From Ensifer adhaerens (GTDB lineage: Bacteria > Pseudomonadota > Alphaproteobacteria > Rhizobiales > Rhizobiaceae): a stretch of DNA of 64,000 nt. Below, piece after piece: positions 16,128 through 24,378 of this stretch. The notes below the pieces were generated by a model. The model was not told the origin of the DNA. It did no database searches and worked only from the letters and a program-made list of their open reading frames with translations. Numbering within the stretch: position 1 is the first letter of the stretch; each line of letters starts with the position of its first letter. The stretch is taken from contig NZ_LAZS01000011.1 in NCBI RefSeq assembly GCF_002007205.1, positions 62,001 through 126,000 of the forward strand, read 5' to 3'. Made by a program: the position numbers and the translations under genes.

Positions 16128-17066
16128 ATGACCCTATCGACAAGCCCATCCAAGCCCGTACTGAGCCTCGGCCCGGTCTATTATCTCTGGGACGGCCCCA
16201 AATGGCGCGATTTCTATTTCCGCGTTGCCGATGAAGCGCCGATCGCCCACGTCACGATCGGCGAGGCCGTCTGCTCGAAACGGCTGCATTTCATCGAGCC
16301 CCATGTCGGCGAGGTCATCGAACGGCTGGAGAATGCCGGCAAGCAGGTGAGCCTCGCCTCGCTCGCGCTGGTGACGCTGGAACGTGAAAGCCAGTTGGTG
16401 CGCGGGCTGGTGCGTGACAGCGCCCATTCGATCGAGGTCAATGACCTATCCGCGCTGCACCTGCTTGCCGGCAAGCCCCATTCGATCGGGCCGCTGGTCA
16501 ACGTCTATAACGGCGCGACCGCCCGGCTCTTGGCTTCGAGGGGCGCGACGAGCATCTGTCTGCCGCCGGAACTGCCGATGGGATCGGTGCGCGGCATCGT
16601 CGATGAAAACCCGGGCGTCGATTTCGAGGTCTTCGCCTTCGGCCGCGTGCCGCTGGCGATCTCGGCGCGCTGCGCCCATGCGCGCTCGAAGGGCCTGATC
16701 AAGGACAATTGCCAGTTCATCTGCGGCGAAGACCCTGACGGCCTGACAGTCGAGACCCTCGACAGCCAGCCCTTCCTGGCCCTCAACGGCGTGCAGACCA
16801 TGTCGCACACCTGCCAGGCGCTGCTGCAGGAACTGCCGGAGCTTGCCGCCGCCGGCGTTTCCCGCATCCGGCTGTCGCCGCAGGATTGCGACATGGCGGC
16901 CGTCGCACACATCTTCGATGATGTCATCGCCGGGCGGCGCTCGCCGCGTGAGGCACAGGCGACACTTGCCGGCATCTACCCGAACAGGCCGTTTTCCAAC
17001 GGTTTCCACCACGGTCAGACCGGAGCGACATGGATATCCGCGGAAGCCGGCGCAGAAGCAAGATAG
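16128..17066 (+). CDS. ubiV: O2-independent ubiquinone hydroxylase subunit UbiV
   Basis: The protein has 312 aa, peptidase U32 family, partner of UbiU. Candidate cluster cysteines are C49 (GEAVCSKR), C182 (SARCAHARSKG), C195 and C199 (DNCQFICG). LGPVYYLWDGPKWRDFYF at the N-terminus is typical of UbiV. It is the last gene of ubiTUV and convergent with the LysR gene ending at 17166. Confidence 0.95.
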   Translation: MTLSTSPSKPVLSLGPVYYLWDGPKWRDFYFRVADEAPIAHVTIGEAVCSKRLHFIEPHVGEVIERLENAGKQVSLASLALVTLERESQLVRGLVRDSAHSIEVNDLSALHLLAGKPHSIGPLVNVYNGATARLLASRGATSICLPPELPMGSVRGIVDENPGVDFEVFAFGRVPLAISARCAHARSKGLIKDNCQFICGEDPDGLTVETLDSQPFLALNGVQTMSHTCQALLQELPELAAAGVSRIRLSPQDCDMAAVAHIFDDVIAGRRSPREAQATLAGIYPNRPFSNGFHHGQTGATWISAEAGAEAR

Positions 17067-17165
17067 CGGGATGACGAGGAGCAGTCATCGCCACGCATTT
17101 TCGAATTGCGTCGGTCGCAAAATCCTCGCCGAATTCGCGCCTGTTGGCTACAGCGCCTGCGCAGG

Positions 17166-18077
17166 CTAGGGAACCAACTCGTTGGCCACGGCGAGAAAGT
17201 TTGCGCTTGCCGGGTTCCGGTCATTGGTGCGCCATAGCAAGCCGGTTTCAACTGTCGGGACGCGCCCGGAAAGCGGCAGATAGGTCACCCCTTCTCGCTG
17301 CAGCCGGGTCATGGATTGCGGAACCAGCGCGACACCCATTCCGGAGCCGACCAGCCCGATGATCGTCTGCATCTGTATAGCCTCCTGGAAGACGGAGAAG
17401 GCGGCGCGATGCTCGGCGAAATAGCCCGAAACAAGGTCGTGAAAGATCGGAGCGGACCGCCGCGGAAAGAGGATGAGTGGCGCGGCGAAGAACGCGACAG
17501 GTTCGAGTATCCCGTCGCAGAACCCCTCGCGCCCTTCGTTTATCCAGGATGACGGCACCGCCGCAACCAGCGGTTCAGAAAGGATCGGACGATAGGTCAG
17601 GGTTTGGCTCAGCGAACTGGATGGGGGCGCGATGACGATGCCGACATCGACTTCTCTCCTCAGCAGCGCATCGATCTGGAGGTCGCTTGTTGCTTCGCGC
17701 AGAGAGAGCTCGACGTTTGGATAGGCAGCCCGAAAGCGGCCGACGACGGCTGGCAGCAGGCTGTAGTCGACGGTACTGACGAAGGACAGGCGCAAAAGCC
17801 CCATTTCGCCGCGCGCAAGCTTTCTCGCGATATCAGGCAGCGCTGTCGCCTCGGCCAGAACCCGCCGGGCATGCACAAGCCACTGTTCGCCGAGGGTGGT
17901 GAGCTTCACCTGGCGTTTGGTTCGATCGAAAAGCCGCAATCCGAGTTCTCTTTCCAGCGTCTGGATCGCTTGACTGAGCGGCGGTTGCGTCATGTTGAGG
18001 CGTTCGGCGGCGCGGCCGAAATGAAGTTCCTCGGCAACTGCCACGAATTGGCGAATCTGTCTCAGGTCCATGTGCAT
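17166..18077 (-). CDS. LysR family transcriptional regulator
   Basis: The protein has 303 aa. An N-terminal winged helix-turn-helix is at residues about 3-62 ([21 protein letters not shown]) and is followed by a LysR substrate-binding domain of the CbnR/CatM type. It starts at 18077 (MHMDLRQ), or at 18071 if the second Met is used. It is divergent from the dihydroxy-acid dehydratase gene (18166), which it probably controls. The gap contains a perfect palindrome GAAATATATTTC at 18108-18119 that could be its site. Confidence 0.88.
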   Translation of the reverse strand: MHMDLRQIRQFVAVAEELHFGRAAERLNMTQPPLSQAIQTLERELGLRLFDRTKRQVKLTTLGEQWLVHARRVLAEATALPDIARKLARGEMGLLRLSFVSTVDYSLLPAVVGRFRAAYPNVELSLREATSDLQIDALLRREVDVGIVIAPPSSSLSQTLTYRPILSEPLVAAVPSSWINEGREGFCDGILEPVAFFAAPLILFPRRSAPIFHDLVSGYFAEHRAAFSVFQEAIQMQTIIGLVGSGMGVALVPQSMTRLQREGVTYLPLSGRVPTVETGLLWRTNDRNPASANFLAVANELVP

Positions 18078-18107
18078 TGATATGTCTTTCGACCTAATTT
18101 GGCCTCA

Positions 18108-18119
18108 GAAATATATTTC
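18108..18119. promoter_or_regulatory. Candidate LysR operator
   Basis: A perfect 12-bp palindrome GAAATATATTTC lies in the 88-bp gap between the divergent LysR gene and the IlvD gene. It is AT-rich and placed where an autoregulated LysR site is usually found. It could equally be promoter sequence. Confidence 0.35.
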
Positions 18120-18165
18120 ACAACCCCTTTACGCGCCAGTAGGGTGGTCTCGATTTCGGGAGGCC

Positions 18166-19839
18166 ATGATGCATAACCAACGATCCAGACAGATTACCGA
18201 AGGCGTCGCCCGTTCGCCGAACCGGGCAATGTACTATGCGCTCGGATACGAGAAAGCCGATTTCGACAAGCCGATGATTGGTATTGCCAACGGCCACTCG
18301 ACGATCACCCCCTGCAATGCCGGGCTGCAGCCGCTCGCGGACGCGGCCGTGGCCGCGATCAAGGCTGCCGGAGCCAACCCGCAGATATTCGGAACGCCGA
18401 CGATTTCGGATGGCATGTCCATGGGAACAGAGGGCATGAAATACTCCCTCGTCTCGCGTGAGGTGATTGCCGACTGCGTCGAGACGACCGTGCAGGGCCA
18501 ATGGATGGATGGCGTTCTGGTGCTCGGCGGCTGCGACAAGAACATGCCGGGCGGCATGATCGGCATTCTCCGCGCCAACGTTCCGGCCATCTATGTCTAC
18601 GGAGGCACGATAAAGCCCGGCCTCTGGAAGGGTCAGAGCCTCTCGGTCGTTTCGGCATTCGAAGCCGTTGGCGCCTACATGGCCGGCCGGATGAGCACGG
18701 AGGATTTCGAAGGCATAGAGCGCAATGCCTGCCCGACGACCGGATCCTGCGGCGGCATGTACACGGCCAACACCATGAGTTCCTCGTTCGAAGCCCTGGG
18801 CATGTCCCTGCTTTACTCGTCGAACATGGCCAATCCGGACCGGGAGAAAATCGACAGCACTGTCGAGTCGGCACGCGTCCTGGTGGATGCGGTGAAGAAG
18901 GGCATCAGGCCGCGCGACATCGTCACGCGGCAATCAATTGAAAATGCCGTCGCGCTCGTCATGGCGACGGGCGGCTCTACGAACGCCGTGCTGCACTACC
19001 TGGCGATAGCGCATGCGGCGGAGATCGACTGGACGTTGGAGGATTTCGAGCGCGTGCGTCGCCAGGTTCCGGTGATCTGCGACCTAAAGCCGTCCGGCCG
19101 CTACATGGCCGTCGATCTGCACAAGGCCGGTGGCGTGCCGCAGGTATTGAAACTGTTATTGAACGCGGGCCTGCTGCACGGTGATTGTCTTACGATAACC
19201 GGCAGGACCATCGGAGAAGAACTTTCACACGTGCCGGATAGCCCCCACGCGGAGCAGGATGTCATCCGGTCGCTCAGCGCACCGCTCTATGGTGAGGGAC
19301 ATCTCGCGATCCTCAAGGGCAATCTCGCCGAAGGCGGGGCGGTTGCGAAGATCAGCGGGCTCAAGCGCCCTGTCATGACCGGTCCGGCGCGGGTCTTTGA
19401 GGACGAGCAGTCCGCCATGGACGCCATTCTCTCCGACAGCATCAGGCCCGGTGATATCCTCGTCCTTCGTTATCTCGGCCCCAAAGGCGGACCGGGCATG
19501 CCGGAAATGCTCGCCCCGACATCGGCGATCGTCGGGCGTGGTCTCGGCGAGAGCGTGGGCCTCGTCACCGACGGGCGGTTTTCCGGGGGCACATGGGGCA
19601 TGGTCGTCGGCCATGTCTCCCCCGAAGCTTTCGAAGGCGGAACCATCGCGCTCGTCGAAGATGGTGACCAGATCACCATCGACGCCGGCGAGCGGCTCCT
19701 GCAGCTTAGCGTGCCGGAAGCCGAAATCGCCCGACGGCGGGCGATGTGGCGGCAGCCTGCGCCGCGTTATCGGCGGGGCGTGCTGGCAAAATATGCGGCC
19801 CTGGTCCGCCCCGCCAGCGAAGGTGCGGTCACAGGCTGA
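18166..19839 (+). CDS. ilvD: Dihydroxy-acid dehydratase (IlvD/Edd family)
   Basis: The protein has 557 aa. IlvD converts 2,3-dihydroxy-isovalerate or -methylvalerate to the 2-oxo acids in valine and isoleucine synthesis, using an Fe-S cluster. Seen: [10 protein letters not shown] and [16 protein letters not shown] with the cluster cysteines, and [11 protein letters not shown] near the end. ATG 18166 (tandem ATGATG) has a strong GGGAGG site; the open frame runs further upstream across the promoter. The divergent LysR regulator suggests inducible use, so a catabolic role on a related sugar acid is possible. Confidence 0.85.
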   Translation: MMHNQRSRQITEGVARSPNRAMYYALGYEKADFDKPMIGIANGHSTITPCNAGLQPLADAAVAAIKAAGANPQIFGTPTISDGMSMGTEGMKYSLVSREVIADCVETTVQGQWMDGVLVLGGCDKNMPGGMIGILRANVPAIYVYGGTIKPGLWKGQSLSVVSAFEAVGAYMAGRMSTEDFEGIERNACPTTGSCGGMYTANTMSSSFEALGMSLLYSSNMANPDREKIDSTVESARVLVDAVKKGIRPRDIVTRQSIENAVALVMATGGSTNAVLHYLAIAHAAEIDWTLEDFERVRRQVPVICDLKPSGRYMAVDLHKAGGVPQVLKLLLNAGLLHGDCLTITGRTIGEELSHVPDSPHAEQDVIRSLSAPLYGEGHLAILKGNLAEGGAVAKISGLKRPVMTGPARVFEDEQSAMDAILSDSIRPGDILVLRYLGPKGGPGMPEMLAPTSAIVGRGLGESVGLVTDGRFSGGTWGMVVGHVSPEAFEGGTIALVEDGDQITIDAGERLLQLSVPEAEIARRRAMWRQPAPRYRRGVLAKYAALVRPASEGAVTG

Positions 19840-19910
19840 CATTGCGGAATAGGTACGAGAGCAGGCGGAAGACCACGCCATAGCGCCCGCTCCAAGGGGG
19901 CGCTGCTGCC

Positions 19911-20522
19911 TCAATCTGCCACGCCGCCGCCCGGTATTCGGTTGGAGAACAGGTTCAAGGCGGCGTACTGCAACAGCATGATCGTCTTTCCATCGCGGAT
20001 GGTGCCAGAGCTGATCATGGCAAGCGCCTCATCGATGCCAAGTTCGAGGACCGCAATATCCTCTCCTTCGTCTTCGTTGCCGCCGCCTGGCGAGGTCCGA
20101 TCGCCGGGCTGGTACTCGCCAACGAAGAAATGCAGACGTTCCGTTACCGACCCGGGGCTCATGAAGGCATCGAACACCTGCCGCACGTCGCGCACCCGAA
20201 AGCCCGTTTCCTCCTCCGTTTCCGCCCGGATACGGGCTTCCGGTTCAGCGTTGTCGAGCAGCCCGGCCGGCGCTTCGATGAGGAGGTCGTCATGGCCGTT
20301 GACGAAGGCGGGGTAGCGGAACTGACGGGTGAGGATCACCGTGCGCCGGGCGGGATCGTAGAGCAGGATCGTCGCACCGTTCCCGCGATCGTAGGTCTCG
20401 CGCGACTGCCGCTGCCAGTTTCCGTCGCCGCGCAGAAAGGAAAAGGTGGTCTTCTTCAGGAGATACCAATCATCAGACAGAATGGTGACGTCTTCGATCC
20501 GGATGCGGTGCGCAATGCTCAT
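19911..20522 (-). CDS. NudK-like Nudix hydrolase
   Basis: The protein has 203 aa and closely resembles the GDP-mannose/ADP-sugar pyrophosphatase NudK: ETYDRGNGATILLYDPARRT, VILTRQFRYPAFVNG, then the Nudix box beginning GLLDNAEPEARIRAETEEET, and a C-terminal IRDGKTIMLLQYA. In the box the arginine normally before the first catalytic Glu is Ala (RAETEEE instead of RREAEEE). ATG 20522 has GGAGGG upstream; the longer frame is not conserved. Substrate is not certain. Confidence 0.85.
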   Translation of the reverse strand: MSIAHRIRIEDVTILSDDWYLLKKTTFSFLRGDGNWQRQSRETYDRGNGATILLYDPARRTVILTRQFRYPAFVNGHDDLLIEAPAGLLDNAEPEARIRAETEEETGFRVRDVRQVFDAFMSPGSVTERLHFFVGEYQPGDRTSPGGGNEDEGEDIAVLELGIDEALAMISSGTIRDGKTIMLLQYAALNLFSNRIPGGGVAD

Positions 20523-20647
20523 TGTGCCCTCCATAGTCACGCGTCCGGGGTGGATCGCGGTCGTTGCGGCGGCAATGTCGTGCATTTTCGTGCAATGTCA
20601 AAGAAGTTCGTGCAAACAAACTGACTACCGGACGTTCACCGCAGCGA

Positions 20648-20676
20648 AGGTGCCGCAGGCTGATCCTGCGGCACCT
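20648..20676. terminator. Perfect hairpin downstream of the cyclase gene
   Basis: AGGTGCCGCAGG (20648-20659) pairs perfectly with CCTGCGGCACCT (20665-20676) around a 5-base loop. It lies 39 bp past the cyclase stop (20715, minus) and upstream of the Nudix gene. No T-run follows, so it may be a rho-assisted terminator or 3'-end protector. Confidence 0.5.
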
Positions 20677-20714
20677 GGGTCCCTTGACCTCAGCGCGGAA
20701 ATTCCGCCGCCGTG

Positions 20715-21701
20715 CTATCGCAGCGGGAACGCCACCGGCCGGATCGGCGCTGCGTCTGCCCCACGGAACTTCAGGGACGCGCCGACAAAGGCAAACTCGT
20801 AGACCCGGTCCTTCGACAGCTGTTCCAGATTGATGAGCTCGATGATCGGCGCACCCTGTTGGGCGAGTAGATAGGTATGAACCGGGATGTAGTTGTTCTC
20901 GGTCTCGGCCGGAAAGGCCTCGAAGCTCAAGTTGTCAGCGCCCACCACCATGGCGCCGCCGTCTTCGACGAGGAACTTTGCCGCGTCGATGCTGAGCCCG
21001 GGAGGATTGCTCATATAGGCGGATTTGTCCTCGTAGTTCTGCATGCGTCCGGTGCGGATCAAGGCCACATCGCCCTCCGCGAGCGTCACGCCCTGGCTTT
21101 TCAGCGCCTCCTCGAGATCCTTGCGCGTGATCCGGTAGTTGTCGGGAAGCATCCGCATGCCCTTGGCGGCCGCAACGTCGATCATCACGCCGCGCGCGAC
21201 GATCGGCGGCAGCTTCTCGGCGCCGGTCACCGTCCAGCCCTGGTCCCCGAGGTGGTCGGCCGCCGCATAGCCATTCCAGATCTTGCCGTTCAGGCCGAAG
21301 TGATTGAGCGCGTCGATATGGGTGCCCATGTGGGCGTACATCGAAACGGCCGAGCCGGAATAGCTGACATGCGCATTCATCTCCTTGCCGACCTTCATCG
21401 GATCGGAGACCACCGTGCCGTGCGGCGTGTGCGTCATCCACATCTGGTAGGGCGGGTCTCCGGCCGCCTCCCAGCTGGGCATGCCGATGAAATACTCGAC
21501 TGCCAGGTCGTAGGACTTGCTCCCCTCGATCCGCGACAGAATGGCGGCGCGTGATTGCGGCGTGATCAGGTTGAGGCGGCCGATCTCGTCCTTCGGCCCC
21601 CATGGGCTCTTGCCGACCTCCTGCGCAAAGGCCGTGCTACCAAAGAGGCCTGCCACGAGAGAAACGACCAAGGCACGCTCGAGAGCTGCTGTTTTGAACA
21701 T
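20715..21701 (-). CDS. Secreted cyclase family (KynB-like) hydrolase
   Basis: The protein has 328 aa. An N-terminal signal peptide (ALVVSLVAGLFGSTAFAQ) predicts export to the periplasm. The metal site is the cyclase-family motif HMGTHIDALNHF. Relatives hydrolyse amides or lactones (kynurenine formamidase, isatin hydrolase). ATG 21701 is preceded by AAGGAG at ideal spacing; an upstream start at 21734 lacks this. It is divergent from a LysR regulator (21818), the probable controller. Substrate is unknown. Confidence 0.83.
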   Translation of the reverse strand: MFKTAALERALVVSLVAGLFGSTAFAQEVGKSPWGPKDEIGRLNLITPQSRAAILSRIEGSKSYDLAVEYFIGMPSWEAAGDPPYQMWMTHTPHGTVVSDPMKVGKEMNAHVSYSGSAVSMYAHMGTHIDALNHFGLNGKIWNGYAAADHLGDQGWTVTGAEKLPPIVARGVMIDVAAAKGMRMLPDNYRITRKDLEEALKSQGVTLAEGDVALIRTGRMQNYEDKSAYMSNPPGLSIDAAKFLVEDGGAMVVGADNLSFEAFPAETENNYIPVHTYLLAQQGAPIIELINLEQLSKDRVYEFAFVGASLKFRGADAAPIRPVAFPLR

Positions 21702-21752
21702 GATGAACTCCTTCTTCTGGTCTTCCATCGACATCAGGAAGCTGGGCTCACC

Positions 21753-21777
21753 TTATTGCTAGCGTTTGCGCGAATAA
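21753..21777. promoter_or_regulatory. Candidate LysR site between cyclase and LysR genes
   Basis: TTATT-N15-AATAA, with imperfect inner symmetry (ATTGC...CGAAT), lies in the 116-bp divergent gap. It fits the general T-N11-A style of LysR boxes. Confidence 0.3.
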
Positions 21778-21817
21778 TCAGCGATGAAACGAAAACATAA
21801 TTCACCCTGGAGAAAAT

Positions 21818-22714
21818 ATGGATCTTCTGGCTGCCATGCGTTCGTTCCGACGCGTCATCGAGCTCCAGAGCTTCAGCAAGGCGGCCGAGGAACTCGGACA
21901 ATCGAACGCCTCGATCAGCAAGCAGATCCGGCACCTGGAAGAACGCCTTGGAGCCGTCCTCATCGTGCGCACCACCCGGCGCATGAGCCTGTCGGAAAAC
22001 GGACGCGCCTACTTTTCCGAATGCTGCCGGCTTCTCGACGAGCTCGACCATCTGGAACGCACCACCTCGGGCGAAGCCGGCGAGATCAACGGCCGGCTCC
22101 GGCTCAATGCGCCCCTCTCCTTCGGATTGACAGTGCTTGCGCCCATGCTCGCGCGCTTCATGACACTTCATCCGCGTTTGAAGGTCGACATGACGCTCGA
22201 CGACCACGTGCTCGACGTCGTTTCGGAGGGCTTCGATGTTTCCATCCGCGTGCGCGCCGCGTTGACCGATTCGTCGCTGATTGCCCGACGGCTCGGAGAC
22301 ATCGGGCAAATTATCTGCGCCGCCCCAGCCTATCTGGCAGACAACGGCACGCCTGCGACGGTTGCTGATCTCAAGGACCACCATTGCCTCACCTACCGCC
22401 TGGCCGACCAGCCCGGCAGTTGGCGGCTGGAAGGACCTGACGGCGCCGTTATGATCGACCTGCCCGCGCGGTTCGTCGCCGACAACAGCCTGATGCTGAG
22501 CGAGATGATCCAGGCGGGCATCGGCATTGGCGTACTGCCCTCCTTCATCGCCACGCCGTTGCTTGCCGATGGCAAGCTTCGGCAGATCCTGCCCGGCCAC
22601 AAGCTTGCCGAGCGCGGCATCTACGCGGTCTATCCCACCAATCGTCTGCTGCTGCCGAAGGTTAAGGTCTTCACCGAATTTCTCGCAAGCGAGATCCGGC
22701 AGGCCGGGCTTTAG
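21818..22714 (+). CDS. LysR family transcriptional regulator
   Basis: The protein has 298 aa. The helix-turn-helix is at residues about 5-60 (FSKAAEELGQSNASISKQIR) and is followed by a CrgA/DhcR-type substrate-binding domain (RLRLNAPLSFGLTVLAPML). ATG 21818 has a GGAGA site. It is divergent from the secreted cyclase and probably regulates it. Confidence 0.9.
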   Translation: MDLLAAMRSFRRVIELQSFSKAAEELGQSNASISKQIRHLEERLGAVLIVRTTRRMSLSENGRAYFSECCRLLDELDHLERTTSGEAGEINGRLRLNAPLSFGLTVLAPMLARFMTLHPRLKVDMTLDDHVLDVVSEGFDVSIRVRAALTDSSLIARRLGDIGQIICAAPAYLADNGTPATVADLKDHHCLTYRLADQPGSWRLEGPDGAVMIDLPARFVADNSLMLSEMIQAGIGIGVLPSFIATPLLADGKLRQILPGHKLAERGIYAVYPTNRLLLPKVKVFTEFLASEIRQAGL

Positions 22715-22735
22715 CGAGCCCGGCCTGCGCCCGTT

Positions 22736-22948
22736 TCAGAACCGGGTCGTGAGGTTCACACGGAATGTACGCCCCGGCGCCGGAACCGCATTCGCCGCGC
22801 CGGTTGCCGCGTCCAGATAGAAGCGATCCGTCAGGTTTTCCACGCTCATCGCCAATTGCACCCAATCGTTGATCTTGTGCTTTGCGTAGAGGTCGACGGT
22901 GGTGAATTGTAGAACGGGCGGGCGCCCTCGATGCCGATCGCCTCTTAG
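22736..22948 (-). pseudogene. Relic of a TonB-dependent receptor (C-terminus)
   Basis: The minus strand reads LYAKHKINDWVQLAMSVENL followed by TDRFYLDAATGAANAVPAPG and RTFRVNLTTRF, the last strands and terminal aromatic of a TonB receptor. Directly upstream the homologous frame GIEGARPFY continues in a different phase (about 22910-22935), so there is a frameshift, and a TAA with loss of all homology lies at about 22948. At least 90% of the gene is missing. Confidence 0.75.
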
Positions 22949-22954
22949 TTTCAA

Positions 22955-22977
22955 AACATGACAAACTTAATCATGTT
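22955..22977. promoter_or_regulatory. Perfect inverted repeat, AACATGA-N9-TCATGTT
   Basis: A 7-bp perfect inverted repeat with a 9-bp AT-rich spacer, immediately outside the TonB relic. It may be an operator, or mark the break that truncated the receptor. Confidence 0.5.
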
Positions 22978-22997
22978 ACATGGGTGACACTCCGACT

Positions 22998-23021
22998 TTT
23001 GGAATGCCACGGCTTTCCAAA
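22998..23021. promoter_or_regulatory. Perfect inverted repeat, TTTGGAA-N10-TTCCAAA
   Basis: A second perfect 7-bp dyad, 6 bp upstream of the -35 element of the efflux operon promoter. It shares the TTTTGGAA sequence with the third dyad at 23052-23059. Confidence 0.5.
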
Positions 23022-23026
23022 TTCGT

Positions 23027-23055
23027 TTGACAGCGGGCGAGGAGGCGAATATTTT
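23027..23055 (+). promoter_or_regulatory. Sigma-70-type promoter of the EmrAB-like operon
   Basis: A perfect TTGACA at 23027-23032, a 17-bp spacer and TATTTT at 23050-23055. The predicted start falls inside the dyad at 23056-23073, about 70 bp before the ATG at 23130. Confidence 0.65.
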
Positions 23056-23073
23056 GGAAACTACACAGTTTCC
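23056..23073. promoter_or_regulatory. Operator dyad GGAAACT-N4-AGTTTCC
   Basis: A perfect 7-bp dyad directly abutting the -10 element, covering the predicted transcription start. The position suits a TetR- or MarR-type repressor of the efflux pair. No such repressor gene is seen in the window. Confidence 0.6.
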
Positions 23074-23129
23074 TTATTTGGCCTGCCGTTCATTTCGACG
23101 CTCGCCGCACCGGTGAAAGGAGCCGGAAA

Positions 23130-24332
23130 ATGAGCCAGCAGTCATTCAGCATCGAAAGTGCCCAACCCGTGGAGACGATGGAGGCGATGCCCGGTATGGA
23201 GCCTCAGCGGACGCTGCCGGCCGTGCCGACCGCGGTGACCACAAGTCCGCAGGCGGGTCGCAAGCGTTGGCTGCGCAATCTGCTTTTTGCGTCGGTTGCC
23301 ATTGCTGCCGTCGCCGGCGCGACTGACTTCGGCTGGGCTTACTGGACGACGGGCCGCTTCGAAGTCTCGACCGACGACGCCTACGTGAAGGCCGACAGCA
23401 CGACGATCGCCCCGAAGGTCTCGGGCCATATCGCCGAGGTGCTGGTCGCCGACAACCAACAGGTCAAGGCCGGACAGGTTCTCGCCCGCATTGACGACCG
23501 CGACTTCAAGGTCAGCCTCGAACAAGCACGGGCCGGCGTAGAAGCCGCCGAAGCCAATATCGCAAACAAGCAATCGGCTCTCGTCGCGCAGCAATCCGTG
23601 ATCGATTCGGCAAAAGCGACGGTCCAGGCCGACAAGGCCGACCAGACCTTCGCCGAGCAGGACGACAAACGCTATTCGGAACTCGCAAGACAAGGGTTCG
23701 GCACCCTGCAGAACGCGCAGCAGGCCGCCTCGCGGATCGCTGCGGCCCGCGCGGCGGTGACCCGCGACACGGCGGCGCTCGCAAGCGCGGTCAAGCAACT
23801 CGATGTCATCAAGGCCGAGGTCGCGCAGGCAAAGGCCGCGCTCGACAGCGCCAAAGCTGCCGAGCATCAGGCCGAGCTCAACCTCTCCTACACAGCGCTC
23901 GCAGCACCGATCGACGGCGTGATCGGCAACCGCACCTTGCGCGTCGGCCAATATGTGCAAGCCGGAACGCAGCTCATGGCAGTCGTGCCGACCCACGCCG
24001 CCTACATCGTCGCCAACTACAAGGAAACGCAGCTCGCCGATGTGGTTCCCGGGCAGACCGTGGCAATCGAGGTGGACACGTTCCCCGGTCAGGTTTTCGA
24101 GGGCCACGTCGACAGCATCTCGCCGGCAAGCGGCCAGGAGTTCGCGCTGCTGCCACCCGACAATGCGACGGGCAACTTCACCAAGGTGGTGCAGCGCATT
24201 CCCGTAAAGATCGTGCTTAACCGCGACAGTCCGCTGGACGTGGTGCTGCGTCCGGGCATGTCCGTCTACCCGACGATCGACACCAGAACCGCAGGAACAG
24301 CGGTTGCCGCCACGTCGGCGCGCATCAACTGA
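23130..24332 (+). CDS. EmrA/HlyD-type membrane fusion protein
   Basis: The protein has 400 aa. One N-terminal membrane segment (residues about 48-70) is followed by a periplasmic part: biotinyl-lipoyl-like half motifs (VSGHIAEVLVADNQQVKAGQ), a long Ala/Gln-rich coiled coil (about 115-240), then a beta-barrel region (IDGVIGNRTLRVGQYVQAGT). It bridges an inner-membrane pump to an outer-membrane channel. ATG 23130 follows AAAGGAG. It is the first gene of an operon with the MFS pump 46 bp downstream. Confidence 0.92.
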   Translation: MSQQSFSIESAQPVETMEAMPGMEPQRTLPAVPTAVTTSPQAGRKRWLRNLLFASVAIAAVAGATDFGWAYWTTGRFEVSTDDAYVKADSTTIAPKVSGHIAEVLVADNQQVKAGQVLARIDDRDFKVSLEQARAGVEAAEANIANKQSALVAQQSVIDSAKATVQADKADQTFAEQDDKRYSELARQGFGTLQNAQQAASRIAAARAAVTRDTAALASAVKQLDVIKAEVAQAKAALDSAKAAEHQAELNLSYTALAAPIDGVIGNRTLRVGQYVQAGTQLMAVVPTHAAYIVANYKETQLADVVPGQTVAIEVDTFPGQVFEGHVDSISPASGQEFALLPPDNATGNFTKVVQRIPVKIVLNRDSPLDVVLRPGMSVYPTIDTRTAGTAVAATSARIN

Positions 24333-24378
24333 GGGGCGCTCAGGCGCTGGTCTTTGCCCAGCTTGGCAGGAGGATGCG

